Source: Rhizobium sp. CG5
GTDB lineage: Bacteria > Pseudomonadota > Alphaproteobacteria > Rhizobiales > Rhizobiaceae
Length of the DNA stretch: 64,000 nucleotides
NCBI RefSeq assembly: GCF_023701945.1
Contig: NZ_JABAEF010000002.1
Span: forward strand, 434,001-498,000
Direction of reading: 5' to 3'
The notes below the pieces were generated by a model. It was not told the DNA's origin and searched no databases. It saw nothing but the letters and a program-made list of their open reading frames with translations. Of this stretch, positions 17,927 to 26,080 are shown piece after piece. A program made the translations under genes and the position numbers. Every line of letters starts with the position of its first letter. Positions within the stretch are counted from its first letter, which is position 1.

Positions 17927-19360
17927 ATGACGGAAGCCATCCAGTTTCTGGTGCCTGATGCGGCCATCATGGCGCGTCGCCGGGAGATCGTTGACGATCT
18001 GAAGGAGCTCGTGCCGGCCAATCGCCTGATCCACGAGCCGGTCGAACTGGTGCCCTTCGAGACCGATGGCTTCATCGCCTATCGCCGCCGTCCTTTGGCG
18101 GTGGCCCTTCCCGAGACCACGGCGCAGGTCGCCGCCATCCTCAAATATTGCCACAAATATGGCATTCCCGTCGTGCCGCGCGGCGCCGGCACATCGCTGT
18201 CGGGCGGTGCCATTCCCCAGGAAGATGCCGTCGTTCTCGGCCTCTCGGCCATGTCGCGCATCCTCGATATCGACTACGCCAACCGCACCGCCACCGTGCA
18301 GGCCGGCGTGACCAATCTCAACATTTCCGAAGCCGTCAGCGCCGATGGCTTTTTCTACGCGCCCGATCCGAGTTCGCAGCTGGCCTGCACCATCGGCGGC
18401 AATATCGGCATGAATTCCGGCGGCGCCCACTGTCTGAAATATGGCGTCACCACCAATAACCTTCTGGGCGTCAAGCTGGTGCTGGTCGATGGCACGATCA
18501 TCGATCTCGGCGGCAAGGCGCTGGATGCCGAGGGCTACGACCTGCTCGGCCTCGTCTGCGGCTCGGAAGGCCAGCTCGGCGTGGTGACGGAAGCGACCGT
18601 CCGGCTGATCGCCAAGCCGGAAGGGGCGCGGCCCGTGCTGTTCGGTTTCGACAGCGCCGAAGCCGCCGGCTCCTGCGTCGCCGACGTCATCGGCGCCGGC
18701 ATCGTGCCGGTGGCGATCGAATTTATGGACAAGCCGGCCATCGAGATCTGCGAGGCCTTTGCCCATGCCGGCTATCCGCTCGATGTCGAGGCGCTTTTGA
18801 TCGTCGAGGTCGAGGGCTCCGAGGCCGAGATGGAGGCCATGCTCGAAAGCATCTGCGATATCGCCCGAAAGCATGATGTGAAGACGGTGCGCGAAAGCCA
18901 GTCGGCGCTGGAATCGGCGCTGATCTGGAAGGGCCGCAAATCGGCCTTCGGTGCCACCGGCCGCATCGCTGACTATATCTGCATGGACGGCACGGTGCCG
19001 CTCAGCCAGCTCGCCTATGTGCTGAAGAAGACCTCGGAAATCACCGACCGCTATGGCCTGCGCGTCGCCAATGTCTTCCATGCCGGCGATGGCAACATGC
19101 ATCCGCTGATCCTCTACAATATCAACGATCCCGAGGATGCCGCCCGCGCCGAAGCGGCCGGCAACGAGATCCTGAAACTCTGCGTCGATGCCGGCGGTTG
19201 CCTGACCGGCGAACACGGCGTCGGCATCGAGAAGCGCGACCTGATGCTGCACCAATATGCCCAGGTCGACCTCGACCAGCAGATGGCCATCCGCGCCGCC
19301 TTCGATCCCAACTGGACGCTGAACCCCAACAAGGTCTTTCCGCTGGAGGGAAGGGCTTGA
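17927..19360 (+). CDS. glcD: Glycolate oxidase subunit GlcD (FAD-linked)
   Basis: A 477-residue FAD-linked oxidase of the PCMH (vanillyl-alcohol oxidase) family. FAD contacts are in VVPRGAGTSLSGGAIP and IGGNIGMNSGGAHCLKYGVTTNNLLG; the C-terminal substrate domain ends in HAGDGNMHPLI and GGCLTGEHGVGIEKRDLM, both hallmarks of GlcD. With GlcE and GlcF it oxidises glycolate (and often D-lactate) to glyoxylate, feeding electrons to the respiratory chain. First gene of glcD-glcE-(nuclease)-glcF; a 334-base repeat-filled gap separates it from glcE, which may affect relative expression. Confidence 0.94.
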   Translation: MTEAIQFLVPDAAIMARRREIVDDLKELVPANRLIHEPVELVPFETDGFIAYRRRPLAVALPETTAQVAAILKYCHKYGIPVVPRGAGTSLSGGAIPQEDAVVLGLSAMSRILDIDYANRTATVQAGVTNLNISEAVSADGFFYAPDPSSQLACTIGGNIGMNSGGAHCLKYGVTTNNLLGVKLVLVDGTIIDLGGKALDAEGYDLLGLVCGSEGQLGVVTEATVRLIAKPEGARPVLFGFDSAEAAGSCVADVIGAGIVPVAIEFMDKPAIEICEAFAHAGYPLDVEALLIVEVEGSEAEMEAMLESICDIARKHDVKTVRESQSALESALIWKGRKSAFGATGRIADYICMDGTVPLSQLAYVLKKTSEITDRYGLRVANVFHAGDGNMHPLILYNINDPEDAARAEAAGNEILKLCVDAGGCLTGEHGVGIEKRDLMLHQYAQVDLDQQMAIRAAFDPNWTLNPNKVFPLEGRA

Positions 19361-19470
19361 GACGATCCCGCTTCAGCTCCGCCAAGACTGCCCCTCATGT
19401 CAGGCGCAAAGCGTTGCGCCCGACCTGCCGGCACTTCTCGCCGCAGGTGGCCGGGCTCTTGCATTGGAGC

Positions 19471-19672
19471 GAAGACCCTCTCTGGCCTGCCGGCCATCTC
19501 CCCCACAAGGGGGGAGAAGACTCGTGGGAACCGCTCGGCTCCAACCGCCGGGAGTGCGACTGGGTTAAGCCCTCCCCCTTGTGGGGAGGGTTTGGGAGGG
19601 GACTGTTTTCATATGCGACAGCCCTCCTACCGGCGGGGAGAAGGCCCTATGCCGGTCAGGGTGAGGGGCAAG
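19471..19672. repeat. Composite palindromic intergenic element (A+B modules) plus a third module
   Basis: Fills most of the 334-base gap between glcD and glcE. Module A (19471-19519) contains the palindromic GGCCTGCCGGCC-like block followed by a C-rich/G-rich hairpin around CCCCCACAAGGGGG. A spacer of about 40 bases leads to module B (19561-19619), whose hairpin is CCCTCCCCCTTGTGGGGAGGG and which ends TTTTCATATGCGA. The same A-spacer-B unit recurs inverted at 52959-53110. A third palindromic stretch follows to 19672. The architecture resembles rhizobial RIME mosaic repeats; no gene is present. Confidence 0.8.
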
Positions 19673-19694
19673 CACCGTTCGATGGTGCCGCCGC

Positions 19695-20906
19695 ATGAGT
19701 GATTTCTTCACGCCCTTTTCCGAAAACGATGCCGCCGGCATCATCCGCGATTGTGCCGAGCGGGACATTGCCCTGTCGATTGCCGGCGGGCGCACGCGCA
19801 TCGGCTTCGGCAATGCCGTGGCCGCAACGGCGAGCTTGCGGTCGACGTCGCTCGCGGGCATCGTCGCCTACAACCCGGCCGAAATGGTGCTGACCGCCAA
19901 GGCCGGCACTCCTGTGTCCGAAATCCAGGCAGCGCTCGATGCCAATGGCCAGATGATGGCCTTCGAGCCGGCCGATCATCGCGGCGTCATGGGTACGTCG
20001 GGCGAGCCGACCATCGGCGGCGTCTTTGCCAGCAATGCCTCCGGCCCGCGCCGGCTGACGGCGGGCGCTGCCCGCGATCACCTGCTCGGCGTGCGCTTCG
20101 TCAATGGCCATGGCGAGGTGGTCAAGGCCGGCGGCCGGGTGATGAAGAATGTCACCGGCCTCGACCTAGTGAAATTGATGGCCGGCTCCTTCGGCACGCT
20201 CGGTTTCCTGACCGAGGTGACGTTCAAGGTCTGGCCGCAGCCAAAGACATCCGCTACCATCGTGCTGTCCGGCCTCGACGATGCCGAAGCAACGGCCGCC
20301 ATGGCCGCTGCCATGGCCCTGCCGGTCGAGGTTTCCGGCGCCGCCCATCTGCCGGAAAGCGTGCGCGGCCGTTTTCTGCATGGCGCTCTCGCCGATGGCC
20401 CGGCCACCGTGCTGCGGCTCGAAGGCCTGCCGGCCTCCGTCTCGGTCCGTGTCGAGAAACTCGCTGCCGCCATGGGCCGCTTTGCCCCGGTCAGCCATCT
20501 GGATGCCGAACAGACCAGCCTTCTCTGGCGCGAGATCCGCGACGTGAAACCCTATGCCGACGGCACGCCGCGGCCGCTCTGGCGGGTGTCGGTTGCCCCT
20601 TCGCAAGGCCACCAGCTGGTGGCGGCGCTGCGGCTCGAGGCGGGCGTCGATGCCTTCTACGACTGGCAGGGCGGCCTGGTCTGGATGCGCATGGAGGCCG
20701 ATCCCGAGGGCGAGATCCTGCGGCGCTATATCAGGGCGCTCGGCGGCGGCCATGCCGTGCTGGTGCGCGCGTCTGACGCCGCGCGTGCCGCCATTCCCGC
20801 CTTCGAGCCGCTCGCCCCCGCCGTCGCCCTGCTGTCGCAAAGGGTCAAGGCCAAGCTCGACCCGCGCGGCATTTTTAATCCGGGCAAGATGGGGTGGGGC
20901 GTATGA
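19695..20906 (+). CDS. glcE: Glycolate oxidase subunit GlcE (FAD-binding)
   Basis: A 403-residue FAD-binding subunit related to GlcD but with a shortened FAD domain, the normal condition for GlcE. Family blocks: LSIAGGRTRIGFGN, the PCMH segment MVLTAKAGTPVSEIQAALDANGQMMAFEPAD, TIGGVFASNASGPRRLTAGAARDHLLGVRFVNGHGEVVKAGGRV, and the C-terminal FNPGKMGWGV. It partners GlcD and GlcF in membrane-associated glycolate oxidation. Its stop codon overlaps the start of the nuclease gene as ATGA, an arrangement that in relatives would normally join glcE directly to glcF. Confidence 0.93.
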   Translation: MSDFFTPFSENDAAGIIRDCAERDIALSIAGGRTRIGFGNAVAATASLRSTSLAGIVAYNPAEMVLTAKAGTPVSEIQAALDANGQMMAFEPADHRGVMGTSGEPTIGGVFASNASGPRRLTAGAARDHLLGVRFVNGHGEVVKAGGRVMKNVTGLDLVKLMAGSFGTLGFLTEVTFKVWPQPKTSATIVLSGLDDAEATAAMAAAMALPVEVSGAAHLPESVRGRFLHGALADGPATVLRLEGLPASVSVRVEKLAAAMGRFAPVSHLDAEQTSLLWREIRDVKPYADGTPRPLWRVSVAPSQGHQLVAALRLEAGVDAFYDWQGGLVWMRMEADPEGEILRRYIRALGGGHAVLVRASDAARAAIPAFEPLAPAVALLSQRVKAKLDPRGIFNPGKMGWGV

Positions 20907-21637
20907 GATCTGATTATAAACAGTGGTTGGAAGATGAAGAGTACGCGGCAAATACCGTAGTTGCGCAGCTGCATCGGGTGGCCAAGGTGGAGCAATATTA
21001 TGGAGACCTGGAAGAGGCACTGAATAATGCCCAATACGATTCGATAATTGCAGATTTGACATATTCGGCAAGTGATGAGAAAGCCGCGAAGCCAAATCCA
21101 TCCCGAATGATATTTGAAGGTAACATTCGAAATAACCTTCAGTCCTATAAGAATGCTGTTGTGCGTTATCGCAAGTTCCTGACGAACCAGGTCTTGGATA
21201 AAGAGGCATCGGCCGCAGCGCGACTACCACTGGAAGTATTTGAAGCGCCCATCGAAAAGCAGAAGCTCTCCCTTGAAAGGGACATGCAATCTGCCCTCAG
21301 AAGAGACGTGGATCTGCTGGAGGCCGGCCTCCACATCATAGATGATGGTGCTGAACGAGCTGTAAGCTCCGGCTTTATCGATATCCTCTGTCAGGACCAA
21401 ACGGGCAAAACGGTTGTTGTTGAACTGAAAGCTGGAAAAACGGACGCCAGGGTTGTTGGTCAGATCCTTGGTTACATGGGGGATCTCATGTTCGAGGACG
21501 AGCCGACCGCGGTTCGTGGAATTATCGTAGCCCATGAGTTTGATAAACGGACTATCTCCGCTGCCAGAGCTGTGCCGAACCTAAAGCTAATGAAGTACTC
21601 GATCTCTTTTAAGTTCGAAGCTGAAGAAGGCATCTGA
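20903..21637 (+). CDS. NucS-type endonuclease domain protein inserted in the glc operon
   Basis: A 244-residue protein. The C-terminal half (about 120-225) matches the NucS/DUF91 restriction-like nuclease fold: LERDMQSALRRDVDLLEAGL, then GFIDIL (Asp 160), VVVELKAG (Glu 174, Lys 176) and GQILGY (Gln 187), the PD-(D/E)xK-type catalytic set, followed by RGIIVA. The N-terminal half (WLEDEEYAANTVVAQLHRVAKVE ... NNLQSYKNAVVRYRKFL) resembles the helical module found before nuclease domains in some restriction-like proteins. The gene is visibly AT-richer than glcE and glcF. It overlaps both: ATGA with glcE and TGATG with glcF. NucS acts on mismatched or branched DNA in other microbes; here DNA cleavage is inferred, and defence or repair are both possible. 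Confidence 0.8.
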   Translation: MRSDYKQWLEDEEYAANTVVAQLHRVAKVEQYYGDLEEALNNAQYDSIIADLTYSASDEKAAKPNPSRMIFEGNIRNNLQSYKNAVVRYRKFLTNQVLDKEASAAARLPLEVFEAPIEKQKLSLERDMQSALRRDVDLLEAGLHIIDDGAERAVSSGFIDILCQDQTGKTVVVELKAGKTDARVVGQILGYMGDLMFEDEPTAVRGIIVAHEFDKRTISAARAVPNLKLMKYSISFKFEAEEGI

Positions 21638-22944
21638 TGCAAACCAATTTCACCGCCGAGCAGCTTGCCGATCCGCATGTCGCGGCCTCCGAGGCGATTT
21701 TGCGCAAATGCGTGCATTGCGGCTTCTGCACCGCCACCTGTCCGACCTATGTGACGCTGGGCGATGAGCTCGACAGTCCGCGCGGCCGCATCTATCTGAT
21801 CAAGGACATGCTGGAAAACGACCGGCCGGCCGATGCGCAGGTGGTCAAGCATATCGACCGCTGTCTCTCCTGCCTTGCCTGCACGACCACCTGTCCCTCC
21901 GGCGTCGACTATATGCATCTGGTCGATCATGCCCGCGTGCATATCGAAAAGACCTATCGGCGCCCGGTCATCAACCGGCTGACGCGCGCCATCCTGGCCA
22001 TGGTCCTGCCATATCCGGGCCGCTTCCGTTTGGCGCTCAGCCTGGCGCGGCTCGGCCGGCCTTTCGCGGGCTTGATCCGCCGCGTCCCGGCGCTCAAATC
22101 CTTCGGCGCCATGCTCGATCTGGCGCCGTCCACCACGCCGCCGCCCTCACGCTACGACCTGCCCGGCACATTCGAGAGCCAACAGGCAGAAAAACGGGGC
22201 CGCGTCGCCATCCTGGCGGGCTGTGCGCAGCCGGTGCTCGATCCCGGCATCAATGCCGCCACCGTGCGCCTGCTCACCCGGCTTGGCGTCGAAGTGGTGG
22301 TGCCGCAGGGGGAGGGCTGTTGCGGCGCGCTGGTCCATCACATGGGCCGCGAAGAGCAGGCGCTCGCCTCCGCCCGCAACAATGTCGATGTCTGGAGCCG
22401 CGAAGTCGAGGCCGGAGGGCTCGATGCGATCATCATCACCGCGTCCGGCTGTGGCACGACGATCAAGGACTACGGCTATATGCTGCGCCTCGATCCGGCC
22501 TATGCCGACAAGGCGGCGCGGATCTCGGGGCTTGCCAAGGACGTCACCGAATATCTCTCGACCCTGGACCTGCCGGCCCAGCCGAGCCGCGGCATGACCG
22601 TCACCTACCATTCGGCCTGTTCCATGCAGCACGGCCAGAAGATCACCGCCCTACCGAAGCTGCTGCTCAAAGCCGCCGGCTTCACCGTCAAGGACCCGGC
22701 GGAAGGCCATCTATGCTGCGGTTCGGCCGGCACCTACAATATCATGCAGCCGGAAATCTCGGCAAAGCTGAAAGCCCGCAAGGTAAAGCACCTGGAGGCG
22801 ACGCGGCCGGACCTGATCGCCACCGGCAATATCGGCTGCATGACGCAGATCGGCTCCGGCACCGCCATTCCGATCGTCCACACGGTCGAATTGCTCGACT
22901 GGGCTTACGGCGGCGAGCGGCCGGCAAAATTAAACAAGTCCTAA
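21637..22944 (+). CDS. glcF: Glycolate oxidase iron-sulfur subunit GlcF
   Basis: A 435-residue protein. Two N-terminal 4Fe-4S motifs (CVHCGFCTATCPTY and CLSCLACTTTCPSGV) are followed by two CCG domains: GCAQPVLDPGINAATVRLL with GEGCCGALVHHMG, and YHSACSMQHGQKI with HLCCGSAGTYNIMQP. It moves electrons from the flavin subunits GlcD/GlcE to the quinone pool. Its ATG overlaps the stop of the nuclease gene (TGATG), so its translation depends on ribosomes finishing that gene. Complete length for the family. Confidence 0.95.
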   Translation: MQTNFTAEQLADPHVAASEAILRKCVHCGFCTATCPTYVTLGDELDSPRGRIYLIKDMLENDRPADAQVVKHIDRCLSCLACTTTCPSGVDYMHLVDHARVHIEKTYRRPVINRLTRAILAMVLPYPGRFRLALSLARLGRPFAGLIRRVPALKSFGAMLDLAPSTTPPPSRYDLPGTFESQQAEKRGRVAILAGCAQPVLDPGINAATVRLLTRLGVEVVVPQGEGCCGALVHHMGREEQALASARNNVDVWSREVEAGGLDAIIITASGCGTTIKDYGYMLRLDPAYADKAARISGLAKDVTEYLSTLDLPAQPSRGMTVTYHSACSMQHGQKITALPKLLLKAAGFTVKDPAEGHLCCGSAGTYNIMQPEISAKLKARKVKHLEATRPDLIATGNIGCMTQIGSGTAIPIVHTVELLDWAYGGERPAKLNKS

Positions 22945-23000
22945 TCTTACCGGTCTATCACTAAGCGCAAGGTAACGTATTCCCTATGGGGAGGCAGACC

Positions 23001-23462
23001 ATGCGGACGAAGTTCTGGGTATTGTGCCTGATGATCGCCGGGGCCGGCGTCGAGGCCCACGCGGCGGACCGTTTTTATTGCGCTGTCGATGACGGCGCGA
23101 TGAAGCTCTCCGTTGAAAGCGGCTTTCTCCTCGGCGAGGGCCAGGAGCTCAATCATTTTCGCGGCATTGTGGCCTTCAATCAGGACAAGGGTCCGACCCC
23201 GGTCGCGGAAGCCCGGCTGACCTCGGCCATGCTGACGCAGCACTGGATGGACGGCGATGAGATGCGTCTGCGCGTCTATTACAAAAGTGAGCGGGATAAG
23301 AGCGCCGCATCGCTCGATCTGACGATCGAAACCAAACGCACCAAACGCGGCTCTGGCCGTTTCGAGGGAAATTACACCGCCGTCATGCAGGCTGACGGCT
23401 CGGCGAGCAACGCGCCACCACCGGTCACCCGCAACGGCAGGCTGCTCTGTTCGCTGCGGTAA
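23001..23462 (+). CDS. Small secreted protein of unknown function
   Basis: A 153-residue protein starting at ATG 23001 after a GGGGAGG ribosome site (an upstream ATG at 22986 is within that site and is rejected). Residues 1-22 are a typical Sec signal peptide (MRTKFWVLCLMIAGAGVEAHA, cleavage after AHA). The mature part begins ADRFYCAVDDG and ends RNGRLLCSLR; the two Cys residues near its ends could form a disulfide. The rest is predicted to be mainly beta strand. No family recognised. It follows glcF by 56 bases and may or may not share its transcript. Confidence 0.72.
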   Translation: MRTKFWVLCLMIAGAGVEAHAADRFYCAVDDGAMKLSVESGFLLGEGQELNHFRGIVAFNQDKGPTPVAEARLTSAMLTQHWMDGDEMRLRVYYKSERDKSAASLDLTIETKRTKRGSGRFEGNYTAVMQADGSASNAPPPVTRNGRLLCSLR

Positions 23463-23471
23463 GAGCGCCGT

Positions 23472-24158
23472 CTACCAGTGAAAGCTGACGCCGAGATTGA
23501 CGGCATTGGTGAAAATATCGGTCTCCAGCCGGTCGCCGCTATCGATATCCACATCGACGAAAGAGTAATTGCCCTTGTATTCGGCAAACACCGACCAGCG
23601 CTCGGTCATCTGGTAGGAGACGCCGGCCTGAGCCTGCAGCGTCATGCCGCCGACCTGGTAGTCCCAGGTCCGCCCGCTCGGCCGAATGACCTCGACATGG
23701 GGAATATTGATGCCGACGCCGGCGCCGACATAAGGCACGAATTTCGAATTTTCCATCGGCATGCGGTAAAGCGCGTTGACCGTCAGAAGGTTGATGCCAT
23801 CGGTAAATTCGAAATGATCCCAGCCGGTCTCTGTCAGCGTTTCATCGTCGGCATAGACCTTGGCATGGGTGAAATCGAGCGACACGCCGAGATTCGGCCG
23901 GTTGAGGTTGTCCATCCACCAGATGGCACGGGCGCCGTAATAGGGCGGGGCGGCAAACGACTTTCCCTCCCAGCCGGCGTTAAACGATGTGGGTGCCGTC
24001 GGACCGCTCACCGTCACGTCGCTATGGGGGGCCGTCTGCGCGCCGCCGTAGATGGAAAATTCCATTTCGGCGCGAGCACCGGGTGCCGGCAGGAACACGA
24101 TCGCCGTGGCGCCGATCGCTCCAGACAGCAGGGAAAGCATTTTCGACATGCAAGACAT
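23472..24158 (-). CDS. Outer-membrane beta-barrel protein, possibly LpxQ-like
   Basis: A 228-residue protein with a signal peptide (hydrophobic residues 8-27, cleavage near ARAE) and alternating amphipathic strands ending in a C-terminal aromatic residue (LGVSFHW), as expected for a small eight-stranded barrel. Phrases such as FSIYGGAQTAPHSDVTVSG and FVPYVGAGVGINIPHVEV resemble the rhizobial family that includes the lipid A oxidase LpxQ, which converts the proximal glucosamine of lipid A to 2-aminogluconate. That specific function is a tentative inference; an OmpA-like porin of unknown role is the alternative. ATG at 24149 is an alternative start. Convergent with the preceding secreted protein. 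Confidence 0.7.
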   Translation of the reverse strand: MSCMSKMLSLLSGAIGATAIVFLPAPGARAEMEFSIYGGAQTAPHSDVTVSGPTAPTSFNAGWEGKSFAAPPYYGARAIWWMDNLNRPNLGVSLDFTHAKVYADDETLTETGWDHFEFTDGINLLTVNALYRMPMENSKFVPYVGAGVGINIPHVEVIRPSGRTWDYQVGGMTLQAQAGVSYQMTERWSVFAEYKGNYSFVDVDIDSGDRLETDIFTNAVNLGVSFHW

Positions 24159-24233
24159 CCGGTGTATAGAGAAAGCAACACTGACTGCCGTATCAGGCTT
24201 TCATTGCGGATATTTGACAGGAGCTGGGGAAAC

Positions 24234-24263
24234 GAAAAGGCGCGAAGGATAACCCGCGCGCCT
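24234..24263 (-). terminator. Terminator after the first L,D-transpeptidase gene
   Basis: On the minus strand the stem AGGCGCG (24263-24257) pairs with CGCGCCT (24244-24238) and is followed by T-rich sequence. It lies about 50 bases beyond the stop of the gene ending at 24314. Confidence 0.7.
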
Positions 24264-24313
24264 TGTGGCAATGTTGGAAACGGGCGGACCCCGTCGTTAC
24301 GGGAACGGAGCGG

Positions 24314-25003
24314 TCAGCCGCCGAAGATGGTGCGCAGGATATCGATGCCCTTGTCGTCGAAGCTCACTTCGCCCTGGCGGTTGCCCGGACCGACGACGAT
24401 CACCTTGGTGCCGACGCCGGCGCGCTCGTAGAGATGCTCGACATCCTTGTTCATCATGCGGATGCAGCCCGACGACATGTTGAGGCCGATCGTCCAGGGC
24501 TGGTTGGTGCCGTGGATACGGAAGATCGTGTCGCGGCCGCCCTTGTAGAGATACATGGCGCGGGCGCCGAGCGGATTGTCGATGCCGCCTTCCTGCACGA
24601 CGGGAAGCATATGGCCCTTCTTCGCCTCGCGGGCCCGCATTTCGGCCGGCGGACGCCATTCCGGCCATTCCTGCTTGCGGCCGATCTTCACCACGCCCGA
24701 CCAGCCGAAGCCATCGCGACCGACACCGACGCCATAGCGCGTCGCGCGGTTATTGCCTTCGACATAGTAGAGAAACTTGTTGTTGGTATCGATGATGACG
24801 GTACCCGGCGCCTCGTTGGTCTGCAGGCGCACCACCCGGCGCTTAAACTTTTCCGCCGGCTCCTTGGGCTGCTGCGCCACGAGCATGGTGTTGTTTGGCA
24901 CCTTGGGCGCCGCCGCGCCGCTGAAGGCGGCCGCCGGAAGCGGGGCCAGCAGGCTTAGAGCCGCAATGGCGCAGGCCGCCATTGCAATCCGATATCTCGA
25001 CAT
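24314..25003 (-). CDS. L,D-transpeptidase (YkuD domain), copy 1
   Basis: A 229-residue periplasmic enzyme. A signal peptide covers residues 1-27. The YkuD domain starts at about residue 65 (PGTVIIDTNNKFLYYVEGNN) and contains the catalytic HGTNQPWTIGLNMSSGCIRM: the Cys of SSGCIRM is the nucleophile and the upstream His completes the site. Such enzymes make 3-3 peptidoglycan cross-links or attach proteins to the wall; in rhizobia they support unipolar growth and outer-membrane tethering. It lies beside a close paralogue transcribed in the same direction, 138 bases apart, suggesting duplication. Confidence 0.93.
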   Translation of the reverse strand: MSRYRIAMAACAIAALSLLAPLPAAAFSGAAAPKVPNNTMLVAQQPKEPAEKFKRRVVRLQTNEAPGTVIIDTNNKFLYYVEGNNRATRYGVGVGRDGFGWSGVVKIGRKQEWPEWRPPAEMRAREAKKGHMLPVVQEGGIDNPLGARAMYLYKGGRDTIFRIHGTNQPWTIGLNMSSGCIRMMNKDVEHLYERAGVGTKVIVVGPGNRQGEVSFDDKGIDILRTIFGG

Positions 25004-25141
25004 TCGATCGTCCCTCTCAAATCACGTCCCGGCGGAAGCGTATCGAAGTTTGCGGCCGTTTCAACTGGTGAAACGACCAGGTCAAGCAGATTTGAGCACT
25101 CCGCCAAGAAAAGCCAGGCAAAAGGGCTTTCGATCTGTGAT

Positions 25142-25888
25142 TTAGATCACAATCACCGTAGTTCCGACTTTGACCCGCTCGTAAAGATCCACCACATCCT
25201 CGTTGCGCATGCGGATGCAGCCGGACGAGACGCCGCTGCCAATCGTCCAGGGCGCATTGGTCCCGTGGATCCGGTACAGCGTCGAGCCGAGATAGAGCGC
25301 GCGTGCCCCGAGCGGATTTTCCGGGCCGCCTGCCATATGGGTCGGCAGGTAGTGGCCCTTGGCGGCCTCGCGGGCAATCATTTCCTTGGGCGGCGTCCAG
25401 TTCGGCCATTCGGCCTTGCGGGTGACCTTGTGGGCGCCGGCCCATTCGAAGCCCGGCTTGCCGACACCGACGCCGTAGCGCCGCGCCTGGCCATTCTCCA
25501 TGACGAGATAGAGGAAGCGATTGTTGGTGTCGATGACGATCGTGCCGGGCCTATGCTTGGTCTCGTAGGAGACCATCTGCGGCAGGAACATCGGCTCGAT
25601 CTGCGATCTGACCGGCGCGTTCGTCCGACCGGTGACCGCCTGCTGCACCAGCGGGCGGGTGGCCTGGCCGCGGCGGATCACCTGCCGCTGGTAGACGCGT
25701 TGGGCAGGCTGCGGATTGGCATAGACAACCGGCCGCGTCGCAGCGCCACCGAGCTGCATCACCCAGGGGGCGGTCAGATCCGGGCTGACGATGACCGGCG
25801 GGCGTGACTGGTAACGTTCGGCGGCAAGGGTCACCTGGCTGAAGGACAACAGCAGGCTGGCTGTGAGCAGGAGGGTTTTGTGGATCAT
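25142..25888 (-). CDS. L,D-transpeptidase (YkuD domain), copy 2
   Basis: A 248-residue paralogue of the downstream gene with the same layout: signal peptide (residues 1-22), a variable Arg/Gln/Pro-rich linker, then a YkuD domain from PGTIVIDTNNRFLYLVMENG to HGTNAPWTIGSGVSSGCIRMRNEDVVDLYERVKVGTTVIVI. The nucleophile Cys and the upstream His are present. The two copies agree through the catalytic domain and differ mainly in the N-terminal linker, which may set location or partner. The gap to the next gene (tag, divergent) should hold its promoter. Confidence 0.93.
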   Translation of the reverse strand: MIHKTLLLTASLLLSFSQVTLAAERYQSRPPVIVSPDLTAPWVMQLGGAATRPVVYANPQPAQRVYQRQVIRRGQATRPLVQQAVTGRTNAPVRSQIEPMFLPQMVSYETKHRPGTIVIDTNNRFLYLVMENGQARRYGVGVGKPGFEWAGAHKVTRKAEWPNWTPPKEMIAREAAKGHYLPTHMAGGPENPLGARALYLGSTLYRIHGTNAPWTIGSGVSSGCIRMRNEDVVDLYERVKVGTTVIVI

Positions 25889-26080
25889 CGGACGGACTCG
25901 CTACATTTTACCGAGACTAGGATGCCGCGATGGTGGCATCGCGCCCGCCGAAAAAGGGTAAACGCCGCTCCGCTAAAAGGCTGGAGACCTTGTAAACCTT
26001 TCATCAGGGTTAGCGCCGCGTTTGGAAAAATAGTGAACAAATGGTAAACGGCAATCGATGATCAGAGGGAATCACCATCC

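Noticed and set aside
17771..19255. 494-codon frame opposite glcD
   Set aside because: Antisense to a complete FAD oxidase; no ribosome site or domain.
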